Assembly: GCA_945895265.1 (NCBI GenBank)
Contig: CAMDEF010000019.1
Location: 1-59,469, forward strand
DNA length: 59,469 nt
Source: Bordetella parapertussis
GTDB lineage: Bacteria; Pseudomonadota; Gammaproteobacteria; Burkholderiales; Burkholderiaceae_B
Direction of reading: 5' to 3'
Each line of letters begins with the position of its first letter. Within the stretch, counting starts at the first letter, position 1. A model generated the notes under the pieces. It searched no databases and was not told the origin of the DNA. It saw only the letters and a list, made by a program, of their open reading frames with translations. Positions 35,704-43,306 of the stretch are shown one piece after another. The position numbers and the translations under genes are program-made.

Positions 35704-36498
35704 TTAGCAAGCCCCCGCACGCTGCGCGCCGAAGGTCGCTTGCTGTTGAGTAAACTTTGCGCCAGCGCGAGAAGAAAGCTGTTGAACCAGACCGTTGCAC
35801 GAAAACCCCATCATCTGGAGGTATTGTTTTGCGGATTTTACGGCCTCTTGATTCCAGTCAACGTTCAGGCTGTCGACTGCTTTGGTGGCGTCATTGACGT
35901 TAAAACCGTTTCCGGCCTGAGACGAAAGTTGTTCGATCAACCCATCACGCGAAAATGCGCTAATGCTGAGATATGACTGTGCGGCCCTGACTGCATTTTT
36001 TTGTGGCCCAGTCAACGGTTGGGGTGCGCTTTTTGCACTAGGCGTACTCGGTGCTGGCGCTGTGCTCTGCGCTGAGGGTGCAGGTGGTGCAGCCAAGGCA
36101 GTCGAAATACCAGCCAGGGTTTCAAGTTCTTTAGCTCGAGCGGCTGTCGCTGACATGAAACAGTCATTGGCATTGACGGCCGCGATTGTTCCTCCGTCTG
36201 GGTCGTAATAGAACTCACAGTTTTCATCACGGTAAGCGACCCACGCATCTTGGGCAAGTTGCAGTTGCTTTTTACGCTGCGCAGACACCTGATCCGTAAG
36301 TTCCTTGTATGCTCTGTTCATGCGGCCGCTCTGACGTTTTGATTCGGCTTCCATGCAATCAATCATGTTGCTCGTCACACCGTTCGACTTGTCCATACAG
36401 TTAGAAAACTGTTTGGTTAAGCCAATGTCTTGAGCGGCTGCAAACTGAGGAATACAGAAAAGAGATAAAAGAAGAATTAAGTTTTTGCTTGAAGTCAT
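35704..36498 (-). CDS. LprI-like domain fused to two Ltp repeats
   Basis: A 264-residue secreted protein. The signal peptide spans residues 1-22 (AAAQ). An LprI/DUF1311-type domain covers about 24-131, with Cys34, 48, 94 and 113 placed for two disulfides. This is the lysozyme-inhibitor family known from PliC/LprI-type proteins. A Pro/Ala/Ser-rich linker runs 132-166. Two repeats, 167-215 and 218-264, each contain a SYL/QYL...GFSxxGLxQQLSSxAG motif, the host cell surface-exposed lipoprotein (Ltp) repeat. Ltp repeats of a streptococcal prophage block phage DNA injection; whether this protein has such a role is unknown. No lipobox Cys is seen. Confidence 0.82.
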   Translation of the reverse strand: MTSSKNLILLLSLFCIPQFAAAQDIGLTKQFSNCMDKSNGVTSNMIDCMEAESKRQSGRMNRAYKELTDQVSAQRKKQLQLAQDAWVAYRDENCEFYYDPDGGTIAAVNANDCFMSATAARAKELETLAGISTALAAPPAPSAQSTAPAPSTPSAKSAPQPLTGPQKNAVRAAQSYLSISAFSRDGLIEQLSSQAGNGFNVNDATKAVDSLNVDWNQEAVKSAKQYLQMMGFSCNGLVQQLSSRAGAKFTQQQATFGAQRAGAC

Positions 36499-36558
36499 AG
36501 CTGGTTTATCTTCCTAGAGTGTGCAGCATTTCCAATAATTCTCGATAGGTGGTCACTT

Positions 36559-36717
36559 CTTAACAATCAGATCCCAGTTAGATTTTATACTGACTACCAA
36601 CCAGCCCCGTGTAGGCGCTTCGTCCAACGCCTGATCGAGACGGCCAATCTGTGACTGACGATCGTAAGCAACCTCGCACTGATCGTCAGTGTGATGAATG
36701 ATCACGCCAAGACGGTA
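36559..36717 (-). pseudogene. Fragment A of a HAD-phosphatase gene
   Basis: This non-coding stretch aligns over about 160 bp with the 3' end of the intact HAD gene at 45638-45793 (for example ACTACCAACCAGCCCCGT against ACGACCAACCAGTTCCGT, ATCGAGACGGCCAAT against ATCGAGACGACCAAT). Similarity is about three quarters with indels, so it is an old degenerate copy. It fills most of the 322-bp gap 36499-36820, the rest of which shows nothing recognisable. Fragment B lies at 39813-39957. Confidence 0.75.
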
Positions 36718-36820
36718 AATCAAAATGTGATGGCGCGTTTAATTTTGAGGAGTCTGGGATGTTTGCATTGTCAACCTGAGCTGTTCGGGACAGTTCAATG
36801 AAGTGATCTCGTTTTTTTCA

Positions 36821-37864
36821 TCAGCAACTAAGGGCAATCGTAAGCTCTTCTTTTAACGCTAGCATCAGGTTCTTAGCATTGAGCTTTCTAGTTCTGGAAT
36901 AGCCTTGCCCAGCCCATAAACTCTGATATTCACCATTGTTGGTTTTGCTGCCCAGTTGTCTAACTGATGCCGTCATCGTATTTTGAATTGGAAAAGGCAA
37001 AACCATTTGGCTATCCATCAATCGAATAAATTCGTTATTGATACCTCGAGCAGGTCTGCCTGAAAATCCTGTCGTAAACACTGAACCTCTGCTATGGTGC
37101 TTGAGTAAATACTCTTTATGGGCAGGCGAGGCACCTGACTCGTCACAACATAAAAAGGCTGTTCCTAATTGGGCAGCAACCGCACCAGACTTCAAGGCAC
37201 TGGCTATATCGGCCCCATCCATGATTGCGCCTGCCGTGACAACGGGGATTGAAGAGCCCCTCACTAATTGCTTTGTCAATTCGACCGCGGTTAATTTTTC
37301 ATCCGCTTCAAAAGGATTAAATATTCCCCGATGTCCGCCCGCTTCAATGCCTTGCGCCACAATAAAATCAGCACCAGCCTTTTCAACTGCCATTGCCTCT
37401 TTAAGGCTTGTCGCTGTTATACCAACAGCAATTCCTAACGAGCGCGCTCTCGCCAGGATGCTCGGCGACGGAACTCCAAAATGGAAAGTTAAAAGGTCTG
37501 GGCACTGTTCCCACACAGGCTTAAGTTGCTCATCAAGGTCGGGATAAAACGGTGCCTGAGGGATGGTTAATGAATACTCACCCGCAAGTGGTAAATTTTT
37601 TAATGCTTCAAGGGCTTTCTGTTGAACAGCTTGTGCGGGTAAGTCAACCGGGCTAAAGACAAAAAAATTGGCATTAATAGGGCCATTTGTTAATGCTCTT
37701 GTAGCGGCTAAATCTTCGCTGATTTTTTGTGGGGTGCTGTAAGCGAAACCAAAGCTACCCACGCCGCCAGCATTAGAAACTTCTGAAGCAAGCCTTGGAT
37801 TGTTGACGCCGCCAGCCATGGGCGCCTGAATAATCGGGAGGCTTAACTTAGAAAAGCTGAACAT
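36821..37864 (-). CDS. Nitronate monooxygenase
   Basis: FMN-dependent TIM-barrel oxygenase of the nitronate monooxygenase (2-nitropropane dioxygenase) family, 347 residues. It oxidises toxic alkyl nitronates to carbonyls and nitrite. The N-terminal PIIQAPMAGGVNNP motif, the IVAQGIEAGGHRG motif with the conserved His, and VVTAGAIMDGADIASALKSGA phosphate-binding segment are clear. The start at 37864 overlaps the end of ogt by 22 bp, so the two are co-transcribed. It stands beside alkylation-repair genes. Confidence 0.9.
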   Translation of the reverse strand: MFSFSKLSLPIIQAPMAGGVNNPRLASEVSNAGGVGSFGFAYSTPQKISEDLAATRALTNGPINANFFVFSPVDLPAQAVQQKALEALKNLPLAGEYSLTIPQAPFYPDLDEQLKPVWEQCPDLLTFHFGVPSPSILARARSLGIAVGITATSLKEAMAVEKAGADFIVAQGIEAGGHRGIFNPFEADEKLTAVELTKQLVRGSSIPVVTAGAIMDGADIASALKSGAVAAQLGTAFLCCDESGASPAHKEYLLKHHSRGSVFTTGFSGRPARGINNEFIRLMDSQMVLPFPIQNTMTASVRQLGSKTNNGEYQSLWAGQGYSRTRKLNAKNLMLALKEELTIALSC

Positions 37865-38349
37865 GGCGACTCCTTTTCTAAGCGCAAGAGGCTAGTTTTT
37901 CGCTCTAAGCCACCGGCATAGCCCGTCAGGCTACCGTTTGCGCCAATGATTCGATGGCAGGGGACAACGACACTCCAGGGGTTTTTTCCAATCGCAGCGC
38001 CTACGGCGCGCACTGCCTGCGGTTTTTTGATCCTCGTCGCCAATTGACCATAGCTGATAGTTGCTCCAAAGGGAATCAACCGCAGCTCTTTCCAAACCGA
38101 CTGTTGAAACTCTGTTCCCCAAGGAGTTGAAAGAGGCAATTGGAATTCACGCAGAGTGCCTTCGAAATAAGATTGGATTTCGCTCGCGCATTGGTCTAAC
38201 CATTTTTGAGAGCGCACCGCTTGCCAACAGGTGATGTCAGGATGATGTCGTTGATTTTCAAACCAGAGGCCTTTGATCCCTTCATCACTGGCTGCGATGA
38301 GGATCTGACCGAGGGGTGAGCTTATATACTTGTATTGAAAGGTCATCAA
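37843..38349 (-). CDS. ogt: Methylated-DNA-protein-cysteine S-methyltransferase (Ogt)
   Basis: Suicide DNA-repair protein that takes the methyl group of O6-methylguanine onto its own Cys, 168 residues. The acceptor Cys131 sits in the VVPCHRIIG motif; the helix-turn-helix region ISYGQLATRIKKPQAVRAVG with its Arg finger is intact. Length and lack of an Ada domain indicate the Ogt type. It lies between nitronate monooxygenase and tag and is 96 bp from tag, giving an alkylation-repair group. Confidence 0.93.
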   Translation of the reverse strand: MMTFQYKYISSPLGQILIAASDEGIKGLWFENQRHHPDITCWQAVRSQKWLDQCASEIQSYFEGTLREFQLPLSTPWGTEFQQSVWKELRLIPFGATISYGQLATRIKKPQAVRAVGAAIGKNPWSVVVPCHRIIGANGSLTGYAGGLERKTSLLRLEKESPCSAFLS

Positions 38350-38445
38350 GATTCCCTATGTCAAAGCCGAATGACGGCGTCACTGCGCCAAGGTTGCCAC
38401 TTTTTTGCGATAGCGATCGCTTCAAACGTCCTACTGGAATATTGC

Positions 38446-39003
38446 TTACGTCTTCGAGTAACGATGACAATCTACCAAATGGTCATTCACCATCCCTGAG
38501 GCTTGCATAAATGCATAGCAAATCGTTGAACCTACAAATTTAAATCCCGTTTTCAGTAAAGCCTTGCTCATTGCGTCGGATTCAGCGGTCGTGGCCGGGA
38601 TCTCAGTGATTGAGACGCGTCTATTTAAAATGGTTTTGTGATTCACAAATTGCCAGACAAACTGACTAAATTGATGGCCATCGTTTTGAAGTTTCAGGTA
38701 AGACTTCGCGTTTGTGATGGTCGAGGCAATTTTTAATCTATTCCGAACAATCCCTGGGTTATTTAAAAGTTCTAGTACTTTCTTATCATCGTAGGCCGCA
38801 ATTTTTTCAGGTTCAAATCTATCAAACGCTTGGCGGTAATTCTCACGTTTTTTTAATATAGTCGACCAAGAAAGACCCGCTTGTGCGCCCTCTAGAATGA
38901 GCAGTTCAAACAAGACTCGACTATCCCGAACGGGGACCCCCCACTCGGTATCGTGATACTCGCGGTAAAGGTCAAAGCCTTCACACCAAGGGCAGCGCTT
39001 CAT
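38446..39003 (-). CDS. tag: DNA-3-methyladenine glycosylase I
   Basis: Base-excision glycosylase removing 3-methyladenine, 185 residues. The zinc ligands match E. coli Tag exactly in position: Cys4, His17, His175 and Cys179. The CPWCEG and EYHDTEWGVP segments and the GAQAGLSWSTILKKRENYR motif are typical. Upstream of ogt and nitronate monooxygenase on the same strand. Confidence 0.95.
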   Translation of the reverse strand: MKRCPWCEGFDLYREYHDTEWGVPVRDSRVLFELLILEGAQAGLSWSTILKKRENYRQAFDRFEPEKIAAYDDKKVLELLNNPGIVRNRLKIASTITNAKSYLKLQNDGHQFSQFVWQFVNHKTILNRRVSITEIPATTAESDAMSKALLKTGFKFVGSTICYAFMQASGMVNDHLVDCHRYSKT

Positions 39004-39096
39004 TTCATGAGCTCACTGACGTAAGCGGAATGTGGTTTTTTCACAGGTGGTAGGGAAGGTGAGTTTTTGGTAGTCTAACGTAACTCTGAAAAAGTC

Positions 39097-39128
39097 AAAA
39101 CTCAAGCGCGAACGCTGGGGCTTTTCAG
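39097..39128. terminator. UUCG-loop terminator family (copy 2)
   Basis: CTCAAGCG-CGAA-CGCTGGGG-CTTTTC on the plus strand (TTCG loop on the minus strand), one mismatch. Placed between divergently transcribed genes (tag and the MBL remnant), where a terminator would not be expected, so it may be a relic of a former gene order. Confidence 0.5.
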
Positions 39129-39146
39129 TATTAATAAAACTAATTC

Positions 39147-39704
39147 ATGTTGAAATTTCGCAAAGCCTTCTTGTTTGTTGCAATCACTGCATTGGCCTGC
39201 GCTCTGCTAGCAGTCTGGGTCAGCCTAGCACCTCGTTCCAACCCCGACTACGACGCCAGCAAACCACACCATCGCCCCGACGGGTTCGTTAACCGTTACA
39301 TCGAACGCTCCGACAAACCAGGCCTGTGGCGTTGGCAATGGGAGCGCCTGCGTGATGGGTTGCCCAAGCCGCCTGCTGCCCCCATCATTGGGGTCAAGCC
39401 AGACCTTGAGTTGATCAATAGCGACAGCACCCAGCCCCGACTGACCTGGGTTGGGCAATCAACCCTGTTGTTTCAAATTGATGGCCTGAACTTGTTGACT
39501 GATCCGCACTGGGGGCGGCGCGCTTCGCCTTTTAGTTTTGCGGGGCCCAAGCGTCACCAGGCACCTGGTATCCACTTGGGCACTTTTGACGGCATGAGCG
39601 ATGAGCCGTTAGACCAGCCACCGAAGGATTTAGAGATCGCCAAGAACGAGTCATCTTCGCCCTTGAACTTCTTTGTGCTTAAGCACGGTGAGAGTTGGGT
39701 GTGA
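39147..39704 (+). pseudogene. MBL-fold hydrolase (NAPE-PLD-like), internally deleted
   Basis: The 185-codon frame encodes a membrane anchor (about residues 6-27), the domain start LTWVGQSTLLFQIDGLNLLTDP and RASPFSFAGPKR, then jumps to the C-terminal end LGTFDGMSDEPLDQPPKDL and LKHGESW. The metal-binding HxHxDH motif and most of the barrel are absent. Full members have about 350-380 residues. The deletion kept the frame, so an ORF remains, but no metallo-hydrolase activity is possible. Function, if any, unknown. Confidence 0.75.
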
Positions 39705-39714
39705 CGATAGTGTT

Positions 39715-39843
39715 TGCAGCTATTCTATTGCACAAGGTCTTGGCATCGGCCGTAGGCTACTGACTCACGCAGAGGTGCTAGCGAAACAATCAGGTCACTC
39801 GTCAATATATTTGTCTAAGCAGCGATTGGACGACGGCCGATAA
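39715..39843 (+). pseudogene. GNAT acetyltransferase fragment
   Basis: In one plus-strand frame the region encodes an AQGLGIGRRLLTHAEVLAKQSGH segment, the acetyl-CoA-binding motif A of a GNAT protein (Q/RxxGxG/A). It has no start and runs into HAD fragment B. It occupies the beginning of the 390-bp gap 39705-40094. Confidence 0.6.
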
Positions 39844-39957
39844 ACTGCTGAATGGCGACAGGCTTGTCTGCCTGATCGTCGATGAAATTTATGTCGGGCA
39901 GTCGTATTAGCTCGGGGCTTCCATTGCCCGATACGAGTTTCGTTTTAATTGAGCTCC
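39813..39957 (-). pseudogene. Fragment B of a HAD-phosphatase gene
   Basis: Near-identical (about 90%) to 45851-45990 of the intact HAD gene, sharing GCGATTGGACGACGGCCGATAAACT and ACGAGTTTCGTTTTAATTGAGCTCCC-like stretches, in the same orientation. It covers the region just upstream of that in fragment A. No open frame survives. The remaining 140 bp to the symporter gene are AT-rich and show nothing else. Confidence 0.85.
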
Positions 39958-40094
39958 CTCAAAAGGCGATCAGTCTTTAAGCGATTTTAAATTAGGTTAA
40001 TTTTTGTCTTGCGAACTAAAAATTCTATAGCAATTTTTTCGATGCTGTCTATAATATTTTCTATTCATATCCTTAAAACTCTAACGATCAAAGG

Positions 40095-41525
40095 ATGTCC
40101 CCCATGTTGCTGTGGCTCGTGCTCGCTTATCTCGCTGTGTCGATTGGTATAGGTTTGTATGGCGCCTCTAAGGTGCACAACGCAAAAGACTATGTAACGG
40201 CTGGGCGTAATCTGCCTTTCGCTATCGTTCTTGCGATGGTGTTTGCGACATGGTTTGGTGCTGAAACCGTTCTGGGTATTTCTGCGACTTTTCTAAAGGA
40301 AGGATTTAGAGGGCTCATCTCGGACCCTCTGGGCGCTTCGATTTGCCTTGTACTATTCGGATTGATTTTTGCGCGCCCACTCTACCGAATGAATCTTCTG
40401 ACGCTGGGAGACTTCTTTCGTATCCGGTATAACCGTCAGACAGAGCTGTTGCTTTCTATCTGTATCGTGGTGTCCTATCTTGGATGGGTGTCCGCACAGA
40501 TCACTGCCCTTGGGCTCGTATTCAATGTACTGTCGGGCGATGCGATCACGATGACGCAGGGTATGTTGATCGGAGCGGGTGTCGTCGTGCTGTACACAAT
40601 CTTTGGTGGCTTGTGGTCGGTGGCGCTAACCACGTTTGTGCAAATGATAGTGATCATCATCGGCTTACTGCTAGTGACCCATTACGCTGCGGATCAGGCT
40701 GGTGGCTTCACGAATGTGATTTCCAAGGCAGCGGCTGAGGGTAAGTTTGAGTTCTTGCCAAAGTTACAGTGGCTGGACATGATTGCCTGGATTGCGACAC
40801 TTTGCACAATGGCTTTGGGCTCGATTCCCCAGCAAGATGTCTTTCAGCGCGTCAACTCGGCAAAAACCGAAACAATCGCGATCTGGGCCACGACGATCGG
40901 TGGCGTGACGTATTTCTTTTTTGCGGCAGTGCCTTTGTTTCTAGCGTACACCGCCAATATCATCGATCCAGAGATGGTGTCTAAATTGTTGTACACCGAT
41001 GCTCAACTCATCTTACCTACACTGATCATGGAGCATATGCCGTTTTATATGCAAGTGATATTTTTTGGTGCCTTAATCTCTGTGATCATGAGTACCGCAT
41101 CAGGAACACTGCTTGCGCCATCTATTACCTTCACTGAAAATATCCTGAAAGGGTTCGTGCCGCATATGTCCGATCGCACCTTGTTGATTGCGACTCAAGT
41201 GACGGTGTTGGTGTTTAGTGGGTTGGTCACGTTGTATGCAATCGGAACAGACGCCTCGATTCATACGATGGTAGAAAATGCGTATCGAATTACTTTAGCT
41301 GGCGCGTTCGTTCCCTTAGCGGCTGGATTGTTCTGGAAGCGAGCAAGCAATCTAGGCGCCGCGTTAGCGATCTTGTTTGGACTCTCTACATGGATCATTC
41401 TCGAAGTGACCGGCATCGATGAACCGGTGCAACCGCAAATCTTTGGCGCAATCGCAAGCTTGTGCGGAATGCTCATTGGATCTTATCTGTCACCAAATAG
41501 GCCTTCGCTGAGTCACTCGCACTGA
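40095..41525 (+). CDS. Sodium:solute symporter family protein
   Basis: SSS-family secondary transporter, 476 residues with about 13 membrane helices. Early motif DYVTAGRNLPF and the AMVFATWFGAETVLG helix are typical of SSSF. The TMALGSIPQQDVFQRVNSAK segment matches the Na+ site helix region. The substrate could be a carboxylate, amino acid or similar. It stands alone, with remnants on both sides, so context gives no help. Confidence 0.88.
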   Translation: MSPMLLWLVLAYLAVSIGIGLYGASKVHNAKDYVTAGRNLPFAIVLAMVFATWFGAETVLGISATFLKEGFRGLISDPLGASICLVLFGLIFARPLYRMNLLTLGDFFRIRYNRQTELLLSICIVVSYLGWVSAQITALGLVFNVLSGDAITMTQGMLIGAGVVVLYTIFGGLWSVALTTFVQMIVIIIGLLLVTHYAADQAGGFTNVISKAAAEGKFEFLPKLQWLDMIAWIATLCTMALGSIPQQDVFQRVNSAKTETIAIWATTIGGVTYFFFAAVPLFLAYTANIIDPEMVSKLLYTDAQLILPTLIMEHMPFYMQVIFFGALISVIMSTASGTLLAPSITFTENILKGFVPHMSDRTLLIATQVTVLVFSGLVTLYAIGTDASIHTMVENAYRITLAGAFVPLAAGLFWKRASNLGAALAILFGLSTWIILEVTGIDEPVQPQIFGAIASLCGMLIGSYLSPNRPSLSHSH

Positions 41526-41683
41526 TTGTCTTTTGGGTGGTTTTTGATAGTCAGTAGGGAAGGCTACGATCTTTATTGATAGTATATTATCATTAAGGGT
41601 GAGTTGTGTGAAGTAAGAACATCTTTGGTGTGTGAGCATTTAGACTAGGGTATCGTGGGGCTTCTCTAGCAAAGTGTGAAACC

Positions 41684-42255
41684 ATGAAAGTGTCCAGCCA
41701 GATTTCTACCGTTCCGTTCGATGTTCTGAAGGCGTTTATCAGCCGCTCTTTGGTCGCAGTTGATATTCCCTTAAAAGATGCCGAAGTTGTAGCAACTTTA
41801 ATGGCGCAAGCCGATCTACAAGGTTCGGATGGCCATGGTGTTATTCGATTGCCACAGTACGTCAAGCGGATTCGCGCCGGTGGGATCAATACCCGCCCAA
41901 ACATTCGAGTTGTTCAAGAGCGGGCAGCAATGGCGGTGGTGGACGGAGACAACGCAATGGGACACCTAGCGGTGTCACGGGCGGTTGATTTGGCAATTGA
42001 AAAAGCCCGTGATGCGGGCGTGGCCTGGGTGAGAACCCATAATAGTAATCACGCCGGACCGGCATCGCTTTACGCGCGTATGCCCGTGGCACACAACATG
42101 ATTGGTCTGTATTTTGCGGTCGGTAATGCAAACCATCTGCCGGCTTAAGGCGCCATGGGTATGGCGAGCACGGTATTCCTGTCGCAAATGCACTCGTCAC
42201 CGAGCTTGAAGCGCTTGCGCAAGACCTTGGTGTTGAGCCCTTTGAAGTCGCTTAA
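41684..42255 (+). pseudogene. Ldh-type (malate/L-lactate dehydrogenase) oxidoreductase, internally deleted
   Basis: The first 154 codons (41684-42148) encode the N-terminal third of an Ldh/YlbC-family NAD-dependent oxidoreductase: SDGHGVIRLPQYVKRI, the catalytic His123 in THNSNHAGPASLYA and AVGNANHLP. There the frame stops. Directly after it, in another frame, 42158-42255 encodes the family's C-terminal end GYGEHGIPVANALVTELEALA. About 150 middle codons are gone and the frame is broken. It lies just before the Bug receptor gene, so the original operon was Ldh-Bug. Confidence 0.8.
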
Positions 42256-42301
42256 AGAATTTCCTAGTTGTATCGTTAACGTATCACCCGAGGAAGCCAA
42301 T

Positions 42302-43273
42302 ATGAAAAAACTGCTTAAGACACTATTGATCGCATCAGCACTCTCTGTTGCGCCCGTCGCCACATACGCGCAAGACTACCCGAACAAAGCGATCCGTATG
42401 ATCGTTCCGTTAGCAGCAGGAAGTGCAGTCGACAATGCTGCACGCATTCTGACCGCGAAGATGGGACAGAATATGGGCCAAGCCATCGTGATCGAAAATA
42501 TTGCCGGATCATCTGGATTGATTGGTGCAGATCGACTCGCTAAATCGGCGCCGGATGGTTATACGCTTGGTGGGGTCAATGACAGTGTGTTGACGATGAT
42601 CCCACACATCTATCCTAATATGCCTTGGAATGCTTTGAAAGATTTTGATCCGGTCTCGCTTGTCGGAACAATCGAATGGGGAATTGTTGTTCCTCCGAAT
42701 TCGCCGTATCAGACACTCTCCGACCTCTTGGATGCGGCAAAAGCTAACCCAGGAAAAATCAATTATGGCTCCGGAGGTAACGGCAGCCCCCAGCATATTG
42801 CGATGGCGTTATTGACACAGCGTGCCGGGGTGACGATGACCCATGTTCCATACAAGGGTGCGACGCCTGCGGCAGTCGCTGCGGCGGCAGGACAAGTTGA
42901 TGTATCTTATCAAGGGTTGGGAACGGTCACAGGTTTAATCGGGGGCGGTAAATTACGCCTGCTGGCCATATCGACACCAGAGCGTCTGCCGCAATACCCC
43001 AATATCCCCACTGTCGCACAGGCAGGCACAAAAGACTTTCTATTTAACTCTTGGTTTGCAATCGTCGCGCCGGCCGGTACACCTAAAGACATCGTTGCAA
43101 AACTAAATGTTGAAATTCAAAGGGCGTTGTCTGATCCCGAGACGCGAAAAAAGATTGTCGATTTAGGTGTCACGATACGCGGTACAGATGCGCAAGAGTT
43201 TGGGGCAGCAACTATAAAACAGTACGAACTTTACGGAAAACTTATTCGCGATAACGGTATCAAAGCGGACTAG
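42302..43273 (+). CDS. Bug family TTT substrate-binding receptor
   Basis: Periplasmic Bug/TctC receptor, 323 residues from ATG 42302, which follows GAGGAAG. The signal peptide ends YAQ near residue 23; mature start DYPNKAIRMIVPLAAGSAVDN. The KSAPDGYTLGGV and PYKGATPAAVAAAAG loops are present. The larger reading frame from 42155 includes the Ldh remnant tail and is not real. It probably once served the neighbouring dehydrogenase, now broken. Confidence 0.9.
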   Translation: MKKLLKTLLIASALSVAPVATYAQDYPNKAIRMIVPLAAGSAVDNAARILTAKMGQNMGQAIVIENIAGSSGLIGADRLAKSAPDGYTLGGVNDSVLTMIPHIYPNMPWNALKDFDPVSLVGTIEWGIVVPPNSPYQTLSDLLDAAKANPGKINYGSGGNGSPQHIAMALLTQRAGVTMTHVPYKGATPAAVAAAAGQVDVSYQGLGTVTGLIGGGKLRLLAISTPERLPQYPNIPTVAQAGTKDFLFNSWFAIVAPAGTPKDIVAKLNVEIQRALSDPETRKKIVDLGVTIRGTDAQEFGAATIKQYELYGKLIRDNGIKAD

Positions 43274-43306
43274 TCATCGACTATTTAGTTGCAAAGCGAG
43301 AAGCTG

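Noticed and set aside
41577..41592. Operator-like dyad TGATA-N6-TATCA upstream of the Ldh remnant
   Set aside because: Only 5-bp arms in AT-rich DNA; such dyads arise by chance, and there is no regulator gene nearby.
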